Source: Superficieibacter electus
GTDB lineage: Bacteria; Pseudomonadota; Gammaproteobacteria; Enterobacterales; Enterobacteriaceae
Reading direction: 5' to 3'
Assembly: GCF_002915575.1 (NCBI RefSeq)
Contig: NZ_PQGD01000014.1
Location: forward strand, 1-64,000
Length of the DNA stretch: 64,000 bases
Made by a program: the position numbers and the translations under genes. The notes beneath the pieces are model-generated. The model was not told the origin of the DNA. It worked only from the letters and a program-made list of their open reading frames with translations, and searched no databases. This document shows positions 40,044 through 47,912 of this stretch, in pieces. Positions within the stretch are counted from its first letter, which is position 1. Every line of letters starts with the position of its first letter.

Positions 40044-42337
40044 CAGGCGTACTCCCGGCGCTGTTTTTGCACCATTATGTCGTTGACCATTCGCTCCAAT
40101 TCTCGTTTGCTCAGCGCCAGCACGTTGTGGATATCCCCTGCGGCATTCGCGGCGTTCCCTTGCACCGTGACCTGTGGAGAAAAATGGACCTGGACAGTAC
40201 CCGGCGCGCGTGGCGGTTGCGGCACGGGCTTCGCGGCTGATTTTTCCGGTATGGCGAGGGGAGCTGGTGGGATTTTTGTTCCCGGCGTTAACGCTGGACT
40301 GACGGGACGAGGCAGCAGCGTTCCGGCTACGCCGGGCAGGGGAGCCGCGGCCATCGGTTTTTCTACGCTGATGCCCAGCGTGCTTTTCGCCCAGTCAGGG
40401 ATCTGGTTTTTTATCTGCGCAATAGCCTCCTTCAGGAACGGCAGCGCGTTCAAAATGCCGTCGATCAGGCTATTGAGCAGTTTGCTTCCGAATTCGCTAA
40501 AACTGGCGGGTAGCTCAATGCCAAACCAGTCCATCACACTGGCAAACGCGCTATAAAAAGCGCCCAGCGGCGACCAGTCATAAATCAGACCGATAATACC
40601 CGCCAGACCGCCGTCAAAAGCTGTTTTGATACGCGCCCAGACGGCGGAAAAGAAAGCGCAAAGCGGTTCCCAGTAGCGATAAATCAGGTATGCCGCGCCT
40701 GCAATGGCGGTGATAGTTAAGCCAATGGGATTCATGAGCAGCGCCCGTCCCAGCCAGATAAATGCCTGGCCGACCCATTTCAGCGTGCTGACCAGCTGTC
40801 CTCCCAGCAATGTTGCCAGCGTTTTCGCGCCGTTACCCAGCGATTTCAGGAACGCCAGCGTTTTGCTGATACCGCCGCCCAGCGCCAGGCTGGCTTTTAC
40901 CTTCAGGAAAATATCAATCAGGTTAATGAACGGTGAAGCGATAAGGTTTACCCCCAGCCGGAGGAGATTCAGTGCGCCGTTGAACAGCCACATAGCCGCA
41001 ACCATTTTGGCTATTCCCTGTACCAGTACCGGATTTTCCCGCAGCCAGGCGCTGAACTGTCGAACGAGCGGGGTGAGAGTCTGCGCCATTTCACCCATGG
41101 CGGGCAGTAATTGCTGGCCGACGGTAAGCCACAGATCGTTTAACGCCAGCTGTAACGCTTTGGTTTGTTCCGTGGGTAATGCCATTCTGATAGTGAAATC
41201 ATCGTCGATCAGGTTTTGGCTCATGGCCTGCATCGCGTCGGTCTTTAACTGGCGGTACTCGTCCATACTCGCCAGCATCGGGGTAATAAATTCCAGCGCC
41301 TGCGCGTCGTCGAACATGGCATTCAGATTGAATTGCGTCGAGAGAGCCTTTAGCGCATCGCCGCGGGCAGAAAGATCCTCAACCTTCATGGTTTGTTTTA
41401 ACGCATTGAGGATCTGCGGGTTCATTTTATCCAGCTGCATCTGCACGATATGCGCCATTGCTTCCGTCACACCAACGCCGTTCTGCTGATGTTCCAGCAG
41501 GGAGCCACGCAGATCCACGCCCTGACTGGCGAACCAGTTATCGGTTTTTTTCGAGAAGGTCGCTTGCAGAAAATGGTCATAATTCTCTGCCGCCGCGCCA
41601 GCGTTCGGCGCATTTTGCATCGCGATTTGCATTGTCGCTGCCAGCGTGGCGAGACCTTCAGTCCCTGTCGCCATCGTTTTAGGGGCAAAGCGAGTGATCC
41701 ACTGTGCTTGTTCCGCCACAGAAACGCCGCTGTTTTTGCTGACGCTGAACAGCATATTCTGCGCGGATCGGAAGTCAGCGGGATCAATATTAAGCTGACT
41801 GCGGGTCGCGATCGCCGCCTGCGCCCAGCTCTCCGCGCTATCGCGGGTGGCGGTGGCGGCTTTGGCGATATCCGGCATATAACGGCTAAGATCCTGTAAT
41901 GAGGTGATGCCGCCCTCCATCATTGAGGCTGCCGCGTCTTGCAGGACCTGTTGATCCTGATTGAAATCCATACTCCAGTCGCGAAGACTCAGGCTTAGGG
42001 CGTCCCGCGTCCCGTCATCCATGCCGCCTTTAATCGCCATATCGACCATCTTGTCCTGAAAATGGTAAGGCAAGCTCCAGTCAGGGGCTTCAATAGTAAG
42101 AAGTTTGCTGAATTGCCCGGCGAAACGTTGCGTTTTTCCCAGTAATTCGCCGCGTAGCTTATCGTTTTCTTCCCGACGGAAGGCGGAATCGATAAGTTGC
42201 TGCGTCAGCCGGGTCATTTTGATTTGCTCAGTGCTGAGCGATTGCAGCGTGCTGGCATTGAGTGAGCCGTAACGGGCTATTGCCTGCGTCAACGTCTCAT
42301 TACGCGCCTGAAGCTGAGTAATAATATCGTTGGCCAA
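40043..42337 (-). CDS. tail tape measure protein
   Basis: A 764-residue protein of the TP901 tape-measure type. The N-terminal 400 residues are helical; residues about 440-580 hold several hydrophobic helices (MVAAMWLFNGALNLLRLGV; LLMNPIGLTITAIAGAAYLIY) that could enter the target membrane; the end is Pro-rich. Tail length scales with its length, roughly 0.15 nm per residue, which would predict a tail near 115 nm. The tandem gpE/E' gene precedes it, as is standard. Confidence 0.93.
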   Translation of the reverse strand: MANDIITQLQARNETLTQAIARYGSLNASTLQSLSTEQIKMTRLTQQLIDSAFRREENDKLRGELLGKTQRFAGQFSKLLTIEAPDWSLPYHFQDKMVDMAIKGGMDDGTRDALSLSLRDWSMDFNQDQQVLQDAAASMMEGGITSLQDLSRYMPDIAKAATATRDSAESWAQAAIATRSQLNIDPADFRSAQNMLFSVSKNSGVSVAEQAQWITRFAPKTMATGTEGLATLAATMQIAMQNAPNAGAAAENYDHFLQATFSKKTDNWFASQGVDLRGSLLEHQQNGVGVTEAMAHIVQMQLDKMNPQILNALKQTMKVEDLSARGDALKALSTQFNLNAMFDDAQALEFITPMLASMDEYRQLKTDAMQAMSQNLIDDDFTIRMALPTEQTKALQLALNDLWLTVGQQLLPAMGEMAQTLTPLVRQFSAWLRENPVLVQGIAKMVAAMWLFNGALNLLRLGVNLIASPFINLIDIFLKVKASLALGGGISKTLAFLKSLGNGAKTLATLLGGQLVSTLKWVGQAFIWLGRALLMNPIGLTITAIAGAAYLIYRYWEPLCAFFSAVWARIKTAFDGGLAGIIGLIYDWSPLGAFYSAFASVMDWFGIELPASFSEFGSKLLNSLIDGILNALPFLKEAIAQIKNQIPDWAKSTLGISVEKPMAAAPLPGVAGTLLPRPVSPALTPGTKIPPAPLAIPEKSAAKPVPQPPRAPGTVQVHFSPQVTVQGNAANAAGDIHNVLALSKRELERMVNDIMVQKQRREYA

Positions 42338-42436
42338 AATGGTTTCTCATATAAGTTGATGATGGCCCGGTAACAGGTTTGTCGGAAAGAAGCAGGAGCA
42401 GCGTGAACCGGGCGCAGGTCTGGAGACCCGCAGGCT

Positions 42437-42682
42437 TTATTCCTGCGAGTCGTATTCATGTTTGATTTGTGTGCCGGCTTCATCCAGCCAGCAGGTAAAG
42501 TCGTCGACCGTCAGCGCGTCTATTTCACTGGGCGGAAAGCGAAACCATCTCGCCAGGAGTGCCATCGCCTGCCACAGTTGCTGCGGATTCTGTAGCCACG
42601 CCAAGCATGGCTTGAAATCGTTTCTGCAATGCCTGATAGTCCAGCAGATCCATCTCCGCCAGATCTTCCGGTACCAGCCCGG
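42437..42682 (-). CDS. gpE' frame, tail assembly chaperone extension by frameshift
   Basis: This frame has no start codon of its own but ends in clear gpE'-family sequence: LARWFRFPPSEIDALTVDDF then CWLDEAG. It lies in the frame one base downstream (+1, equal to -2) from gpE and is open from 42682. Mu makes its equivalent by a -2 ribosomal shift and P2 by -1. The fused gpE-E' chaperone would coat the tape measure. The slip site was not located. Coordinates give the open stretch, not an independent protein. Confidence 0.7.
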   Translation of the reverse strand, partial: PGWYRKIWRRWICWTIRHCRNDFKPCLAWLQNPQQLWQAMALLARWFRFPPSEIDALTVDDFTCWLDEAGTQIKHEYDSQE

Positions 42683-42842
42683 TCATCGCCGCCATAAGCG
42701 GTTCATCCCACTCTTCTGGTTTGGCACTGGTACGGCGCGCAGCACGCATATCTTTAACTTTCAGGCGATGCAGGGTGAGTTTTTCAATACGCTCACCGGC
42801 TCCGGAGGTAAAAGGGAATTGCAAAGTGTATTTTTCGTTCAT
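42525..42842 (-). CDS. tail assembly chaperone gpE
   Basis: A 105-residue protein of the phage tail assembly chaperone family (P2 gpE / Mu gp41 type): LQFPFTSGAGERIEKLTLHRLKVKDMRA, then EWDEPLMAAMTGLVPEDLAEMDLLDY. It binds the tape measure with the longer frameshifted form. Order sheath, tube, gpE, tape measure is the standard contractile tail order. Confidence 0.9.
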   Translation of the reverse strand: MNEKYTLQFPFTSGAGERIEKLTLHRLKVKDMRAARRTSAKPEEWDEPLMAAMTGLVPEDLAEMDLLDYQALQKRFQAMLGVATESAATVAGDGTPGEMVSLSAQ

Positions 42843-42889
42843 GATATTTATCCTGAGTCAGTGGAATTCGGGGCCGCAGCCCCGAATGA

Positions 42890-43414
42890 TTAGCCGCCGA
42901 TGTTATTGCGGTAGGGGCTTAATTGATCCGTGCCGTTTACACGGAAAATATTCGCCATATAATCCAGTTCAAGAACCGTTTCACCGTCTATTACCTGTTT
43001 AATATAAGTACAGCTAAAACCGCTGCTGATATCCGGGTTTTCGTTTTGTTTAAACGTACCCAGCGGGTTCTTTTTAAACATCACTGTCATGTGCGTAACC
43101 AGCGCCAGCTGATCGGCTTTCCCTTGCGAGTTATAGCAGTCGATACTGGAACGGCACTGTAACGCCACCGCTTTCCACGGGTTGGCCGTTTTTCGCATGA
43201 CTTCCGGATAAAACGCGTTCCATTTAATTTCACCTTCCAGTTTGTCAAAACCGGCAGGCAGTTCGATTTTGCCAACCATCCCCAGCGCTTTATGCTCCTG
43301 CATAATCATGCTGATATCCGGCAATTTAATTTCGCTTGCGCGACCTAAAAGGTTATTACCGTCGAGATAAATATTGGCGTTAGTAATACGGTTAATTTGA
43401 ATTTTTCCGGCCAT
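42890..43414 (-). CDS. major tail tube protein
   Basis: A 174-residue protein of the P2 FII family, the inner tube. GKIQINRITNANIYLDGNNLLGRASEIKLP and GKIELPAGFDKLEGEIKW are the family's N-terminal strands. Its ATG shares a base with the sheath stop (TAATG), so the two are made together. Confidence 0.94.
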   Translation of the reverse strand: MAGKIQINRITNANIYLDGNNLLGRASEIKLPDISMIMQEHKALGMVGKIELPAGFDKLEGEIKWNAFYPEVMRKTANPWKAVALQCRSSIDCYNSQGKADQLALVTHMTVMFKKNPLGTFKQNENPDISSGFSCTYIKQVIDGETVLELDYMANIFRVNGTDQLSPYRNNIGG

Positions 43415-44829
43415 TAGCTATTGCTCTCCAGAGAGACTAAATATTCAGAGGTAATTTCAGTTTCAAATGTCAGGCGTTCCAGCGGCGGTGGCGGCGTGAA
43501 TTTGTAGCTCAACAGAAGGTGCCCGGCCGCCAGTTCCGTCTGCGGATTACGCGCCGGGTCATACCAGCACTCGAAGCCCAGCAGCGCGCCGTCGGCAATC
43601 AGCTTGCGACCCCAGGTATTTACCGACTCGGTCAGGGCGTCGATCAGCGCCTGATTAATCGGCATATCCATATATTGTTGGCTGAAATAACGAATTGATT
43701 CGTTAATCATATCGCCGGTACGACGTACGTTCTCAAAGTTGCGCATATGCGTCACGGTTGGCCAGGCAGCGGTACGGTTGCCCCACAGACGCAGGCCCGA
43801 ACCGTAGCTGTTGAACACGGTGGTAATGCCGTTTTCGTTCAACTGATTCACTTCGCTTTGCGGATCGTCAATCATTGCCGATAGAGAACGCTCAATACCG
43901 GTAATACCCTGAATCTCCTGGTTGGAGTTGCTCCACCAGAAGCCTTTTTCCAGGTCCACTTTGGCGCGCAGACCCGCGGCGCGTGAGGACAGTGGCTCCA
44001 GCTTTTCGGTATTAGTGACGCTGTCGTACACTTTAACGTGTGGATAGCACAGACGAGCACGGTCGGAACTGGTGTTGAAGTTGATTGCGCCCGCCGTGCC
44101 GCGTCCTGCCAGCACCTGCTGGAAGGTGGTGCCGATAGGGGCATCAATATAGGTGATGGCACCCAGATTTTCCGCCTGGGCGATAAGCTCCGTCGCCACT
44201 GATTTCTGCGTACAGAAAACCGGTGCTATCAGGATCTTGGCGTAGAAGCCGAACAGATTCCAGGTGTCCGGTAGCAGTTTCATCCCGGTGCGATCGCCTG
44301 CGGCATTGACCGCCCCAATAATGTCGGTGGCGGTAACCTTGGTAGGATCTGCATAGGTGTAGCTTACATTAACGGTTGAATCATTCGGGATTAACTCTCC
44401 CGTACGTGTAATGATCCCTGCACATTCATCCACGCTAAAGGCGGATGCCACATAAGTGATAGCACCGGAGGTTAGCACCACATCTCTGACCGCTTCGTGA
44501 GGTAGCTTTATTTGATTATTACGGTCAAATTTCAGTGAATAATGTTTGGCACTGGCGAAATGTTTCTTAGGATCAAGAACGTTAATAACGATAACGGTAC
44601 CTGCACCATGGGCATAAATAGCGTTTAGCGCCTGAGGTATCGTGAAATTAGGTTGTGCTGAGCCAAACTGCGCCGCATCGCTTTCCGATAAACAGAGCGT
44701 CGGCTGGTTGACCGGGCCAAGCGGTGCTGTACCAATCAGTGCAATCACCGCCGATTTCACCGCTTTAATCGGGCGCGGGCCGGTTTCAATTTCAATCGTT
44801 TCAACGCCGTGCAGATAATTAGCTGCCAT
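43414..44829 (-). CDS. tail sheath protein
   Basis: The contractile sheath, 471 residues from ATG at 44829, which has an AGAGGAAAT site; 22 further upstream codons lie in the previous gene. Mu gpL / P2 FI family: VKSAVIALIGTAPLGPVNQP at the N-terminus and the C-terminal VSLxRGFWWSNSN-type region (EKGFWWSNSNQEIQGI) and LRLWGNRTAAW. The sheath and tube genes establish that the tail is contractile. Confidence 0.95.
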   Translation of the reverse strand: MAANYLHGVETIEIETGPRPIKAVKSAVIALIGTAPLGPVNQPTLCLSESDAAQFGSAQPNFTIPQALNAIYAHGAGTVIVINVLDPKKHFASAKHYSLKFDRNNQIKLPHEAVRDVVLTSGAITYVASAFSVDECAGIITRTGELIPNDSTVNVSYTYADPTKVTATDIIGAVNAAGDRTGMKLLPDTWNLFGFYAKILIAPVFCTQKSVATELIAQAENLGAITYIDAPIGTTFQQVLAGRGTAGAINFNTSSDRARLCYPHVKVYDSVTNTEKLEPLSSRAAGLRAKVDLEKGFWWSNSNQEIQGITGIERSLSAMIDDPQSEVNQLNENGITTVFNSYGSGLRLWGNRTAAWPTVTHMRNFENVRRTGDMINESIRYFSQQYMDMPINQALIDALTESVNTWGRKLIADGALLGFECWYDPARNPQTELAAGHLLLSYKFTPPPPLERLTFETEITSEYLVSLESNS

Positions 44830-45016
44830 GAACAATTTCCTCTTCGTTTGTTTCTGCTTCTTCCGTGACAACGGGTGCCAGATGACGACGTGCAATCATT
44901 GTCATCACCCATTCATTGTCTTCGGGCAGTTCTACTTCACTCTCAGGCCAAAGCAGAATTTCCTGACCGTCAGCAAGCGTGACGCCGCTTGCCGGACCGC
45001 TGTAAAGATATTTCAT
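44819..45016 (-). CDS. small tail-cluster protein, DUF2635
   Basis: A 65-residue protein with YSGPASGVTLADGQEILLWPESEVELPEDNE, matching DUF2635, which is found directly before the sheath gene in Mu-like phages. The function is unknown. It overlaps the sheath gene by 11 bases and gp37 by four. Confidence 0.85.
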   Translation of the reverse strand: MKYLYSGPASGVTLADGQEILLWPESEVELPEDNEWVMTMIARRHLAPVVTEEAETNEEEIVHGS

Positions 45017-45468
45017 TGCATTTCCTCGTAGTTAACCTGTGTGAGGACCGGCAAATCATTGCCTTCCTGACAGGGGATAAAAACCATTCTGATGGCCAGC
45101 TCCAGCGCGTAACGCCAGAATCCATTTGCCAGACCGTCATACTTCTCGCTAACCAGCCAGAGCGGACATTCACCGTTAACAATTGCCAGTCCACCCAGCG
45201 CCTGCCGCACCCGATCGAGCAGATGTAATGGGTTTTGGTCTTCAGGGGTGATGACCGTTGCCAAAAAATGCAGCGTTCGTGTTTGCACACCAGCATCGGT
45301 GGACTGTGGTGGGGTGAAATCCGCACCGGGATAGCTCAATACGACGGTCTCGCGCAGTTCTTCTGGCACAAACGACGGCGGGCAGACCGGCATAAACCGC
45401 GTTGCCAGTGCAGGTAATTGCTGCTGCAATTGAGCCAGGATAGCGTTGATAACCGCTGGTGTTTCCAT
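45013..45468 (-). CDS. Mu gp37-like tail terminator
   Basis: A 151-residue protein of the Gp37 family (Mu gpK region, sometimes DUF1834): VINAILAQLQQQLPALATRF, VLSYPGADFTPPQST, then LHLLDRVRQALGGLAI. It probably ends or joins the tail tube. The AAGGAGAAC site is good, and it is the first gene of the tail operon proper. Confidence 0.8.
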   Translation of the reverse strand: METPAVINAILAQLQQQLPALATRFMPVCPPSFVPEELRETVVLSYPGADFTPPQSTDAGVQTRTLHFLATVITPEDQNPLHLLDRVRQALGGLAIVNGECPLWLVSEKYDGLANGFWRYALELAIRMVFIPCQEGNDLPVLTQVNYEEMQ

Positions 45469-45588
45469 CTCGGGTTCTCCTTAAAATGCGGATGATGTAA
45501 ATATGTCAGCCGCCTTAATTCGCAGGTATTATTACGCTGAAGGTGCCGGGGATTCTTTTAATTCAGATTAGGGAAAGTATTTAAAATG

Positions 45589-45626
45589 AATAAATCCCTG
45601 CGGCAAAATACCTACAGGGATTTATT
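45589..45626 (-). terminator. terminator between lysis genes and tail genes
   Basis: A 12-bp stem AATAAATCCCTG / CAGGGATTTATT with a 14-base loop, 13 bases after the DUF2730 gene. On the minus strand the stem is followed by CATTTTAAAT. It may reduce read-through from the lysis cassette into the tail genes, which would then need a promoter in 45469-45588. Confidence 0.5.
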
Positions 45627-45638
45627 TTTAATGATGGC

Positions 45639-45956
45639 TTATAGCGTTGTGCCGCGCTGTAGTAGCTCTATTTTGTTATATAAAGCATCCAGCTTAGCTT
45701 CAATGACAGCCTGGCCACGAAGATAATCATCTCTTCTGACATAATGTAGCGGTAATTCACCCCGAAACTCCAGAAATTCCCTTTCCAGCTTGGCCCAGCC
45801 TGTTTCTGCCTCACGCCTTGCTAATTCCAGTGCTTCAAACCGTTCATTCAGCCTTTTTTCAATTTGAGCCAGCAGCAGTTTTCCGCCACCAAACATCAGG
45901 CCGACGAAAGACAGCAGTAGTGAAATGATTTCCCAGAAATCAACGGTGAGTTTCAT
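45639..45956 (-). CDS. DUF2730 family protein (Mu gp25-like)
   Basis: A 105-residue protein with an N-terminal membrane segment (FWEIISLLLSFVGLMFGGGKLL) and a long charged helix after it. It resembles DUF2730 of Mu-like phages, placed in the lysis region. It may act as a spanin-like or anti-holin protein; this is inferred from place and shape. An AAGGAG site precedes the ATG. Confidence 0.75.
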   Translation of the reverse strand: MKLTVDFWEIISLLLSFVGLMFGGGKLLLAQIEKRLNERFEALELARREAETGWAKLEREFLEFRGELPLHYVRRDDYLRGQAVIEAKLDALYNKIELLQRGTTL

Positions 45957-45971
45957 TTTTCTCCTTTATTA

Positions 45972-46577
45972 TTACATACAGCTGGATGCCCCCCATTGCA
46001 AATATCGGGGCGCATGCTGATAAAGAATTTTTTTCGGGTAATCTCGATTTTCGCGCCAGTTATTTTTACTCCGTCCGGCATTGACGCGCTCTACCTGATC
46101 AAACCAGATAAGCGCATTCAGACCTTTTGAGGTGGCCAGTTTTTTATCACGGTTAACCCACCCCTGACCGCCATTGTACGCGCTGAGGGTGAAGGCCATA
46201 CGCTGACAGTCATCCTGCGCAGTGGTGTTTTGCCAGAGCCAGCGATCGTACTGCACCAGTGCGCGGATCGCCCAGCCAGGGTTCATCGGCGTATTCATCC
46301 GTAATTGGGGATAACGCTGACTCATCCAGTCCGCCGTGGCAGGCATAAATTGTGCCATCCCTTGTGCACCAACAGGAGAACGCGCATCAGGACGCCACCC
46401 TGACTCCTGCTGAAATTGTCCGGCGAAATCGGCGACGGGGGCATTAAGCCCCCATATCTCATGCGCGGTACGGATAAGTTCGCTGCGCCAGGGGAGAGAG
46501 GCTCTGGGTGGCTGCGCAGCGTTAACCGGTAGCATGAATAGCGTACCTATTACACACATTCCTGTACGCCACATCAT
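45972..46577 (-). CDS. lytic transglycosylase endolysin (SLT)
   Basis: A 201-residue lytic transglycosylase. FAGQFQQESGWRPDARSPVG carries catalytic Glu58, followed by GAQGMAQFMPATADWM and FTLSAYNGGQGWVNRD. An N-terminal signal (MMWRTGMCVIGTLFMLPVNA) would send it to the periplasm. The ATG at 46577 overlaps the holin stop (TAATG), which decides the start against longer frames. It breaks the cell wall to release particles. Confidence 0.93.
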   Translation of the reverse strand: MMWRTGMCVIGTLFMLPVNAAQPPRASLPWRSELIRTAHEIWGLNAPVADFAGQFQQESGWRPDARSPVGAQGMAQFMPATADWMSQRYPQLRMNTPMNPGWAIRALVQYDRWLWQNTTAQDDCQRMAFTLSAYNGGQGWVNRDKKLATSKGLNALIWFDQVERVNAGRSKNNWRENRDYPKKILYQHAPRYLQWGASSCM

Positions 46578-46864
46578 TACAGCCCCATGGCAACGGCCAG
46601 ACATACGGCAGAAACGATGATGGCCCGGCGGATCATGGCAGCAGCACAGCACAGCGACTCTTCCCAGGGGCAGAATGAGTCCGGGCGTGCCCACGGAAAA
46701 AGGCTGCGATCCAGCCAGTAACCCAGCACCGCCGAGAGCGAGACCAGACTGAGCTTATAAACCACCACCGGCATCTGGGCGGCAGATAGCCAACCAATAA
46801 GCGCTAACAATACAAGAGCTGCTACCAACCAGCCGGACAAACGTGGCAACGTTACTTTTTGCAT
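46577..46864 (-). CDS. holin
   Basis: A 95-residue protein with three hydrophobic segments (about 10-27, 32-50 and 75-94) and a basic N-terminus, in the gene before the endolysin. It resembles putative 3-segment holins of Mu-like prophages, and would open the inner membrane for lysis. A strong AGGAGG site precedes the ATG. Confidence 0.85.
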   Translation of the reverse strand: MQKVTLPRLSGWLVAALVLLALIGWLSAAQMPVVVYKLSLVSLSAVLGYWLDRSLFPWARPDSFCPWEESLCCAAAMIRRAIIVSAVCLAVAMGL

Positions 46865-47522
46865 AAATACCTCCTGATAATAGAGGAATAAGTGTCATCT
46901 TTTGCCTTAACGGAAGAACGAAAACCGCTTTAATAAATAACTTTAAAAAATGTATTAATGGCCAGCGTAAAAAAATCGGCAAACAGGGATTAATAAAAAG
47001 ATCCAGTTCAGCTACCTACATAAATGCCTGGGCGACCAGCGGCCTTTGTCAGCACGATGTCGTTACCGTGACGCCAGGAGGAAACGGCACATTAAAGTGA
47101 TGTTGGGACAACTTATTGAATTAATTTATTATTTATCGGGAAGGTGTGATTTTCCTGAAAGTTTAAAAAATCACAAGTACGGATTGCATGATGAAAATTT
47201 TTTCGATAAAAGACTGTATATGCATACAGTATGGTGTAAAATGCGATTTTCGGTGAAGGGCTGTAGGGCAGGTAAATATAAATATCAATTATCAATTAAA
47301 TGGCTGTATTTATAATTTACCTGAATGATTTGCGCTAGCCATGGGAAATATATACGCAAAATAATTTCAGTCGCAGGAAAGCTACCACCCCCGCAACCTG
47401 AAGTATGACGTGTATATTCATTTTAATGATGTATTTACCCACAGCCTGGGTCACCTGTTTCTGTACTGTCCATGCAGCAGAAGTAGCGAAATAAACGTGG
47501 TGCAATCAATATGGAGATAAAT
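46865..47522. promoter_or_regulatory. divergent control region of the tail cluster
   Basis: About 650 AT-rich bases between the lysis genes (minus) and the activator gene (plus). It contains a LexA box at 47214 with a possible promoter behind it (TAAAAT at 47237) facing the activator, leaving a leader of about 270 bases. The promoter of the lysis operon, the expected target of the activator, should lie nearer 46900-47150; runs such as TTATTTATC near 47131 are candidates only. No coding gene is supported. Confidence 0.6.
47214..47229 (+). promoter_or_regulatory. LexA (SOS) box
   Basis: CTG, then TATATGCATA, then CAG: the exact CTG-N10-CAG consensus with an alternating AT core, flanked as ACTG...CAGT, an almost perfect palindrome. 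A -10-like TAAAAT lies just behind it at 47237. LexA would keep this promoter shut until DNA damage. Confidence 0.88.
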
Positions 47523-47870
47523 ATGATGCATAAATCACAAGATATAGGGCGTATCCCGGAAATTATCAGCGACCTGGCTTACCATGCTGCGCAGGTACTG
47601 ATTGAAAGTATGAATGTTGATAGCGCATCGGCCAAAAACGTCGGCCATGCGATTGCGGACAGAATGATGCGTAACTGGGGAGGGCAAAGTATTTACTTCC
47701 CGAAAGGCATTTCTGGCAGGGCCTCCGACCGGGATTATCAAATCTACAGTGAATGTAATGGTCGTAACTATGCGGAGCTGGCGAAGAAGTATAATTTGAC
47801 CTTGCAGTGGATTTACAAAATCGTAAAACGCGTCCATACCGAAAAGCAGCAGAAGCAACGTATGCTTTAA
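47523..47870 (+). CDS. Mor/C-type transcription activator
   Basis: A 115-residue protein of the Mor family, the Mu middle-promoter activator. N-terminal dimer part (IPEIISDLAYHAAQVLIESM), the beta-strand GGQSIYFPKG, and the C-terminal helix-turn-helix NYAELAKKYNLTLQWIYKIVKRVH. Start at 47523 has GGAG six bases before; ATG at 47511 is nearer to nothing. It is the only gene of the cluster on the plus strand and should turn on the lysis and tail operon. Convergent with lysC. Confidence 0.9.
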   Translation: MMHKSQDIGRIPEIISDLAYHAAQVLIESMNVDSASAKNVGHAIADRMMRNWGGQSIYFPKGISGRASDRDYQIYSECNGRNYAELAKKYNLTLQWIYKIVKRVHTEKQQKQRML

Positions 47871-47879
47871 ACCGGGCAT

Positions 47880-47903
47880 GGCGTATAGCCTTCGCTATAC
47901 GCC
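47880..47903. repeat. inverted repeat between activator and lysC
   Basis: GGCGTATAGC, CTTC, GCTATACGCC: a perfect 10-bp stem, between two convergent genes. It may stop transcripts from both sides although no T run follows on either strand. Confidence 0.5.
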
Positions 47904-47912
47904 AGCGGGAAT

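Noticed and set aside
47046-47315. 89-codon open frame over the LexA box
   Set aside because: It crosses a regulatory region with AT-rich chance codons and has no family; the LexA box and promoter explain the sequence better.
31784-47870. A complete functional prophage
   Set aside because: No head, packaging, integration or replication genes lie in or beside the block, so it can make at most a tail.
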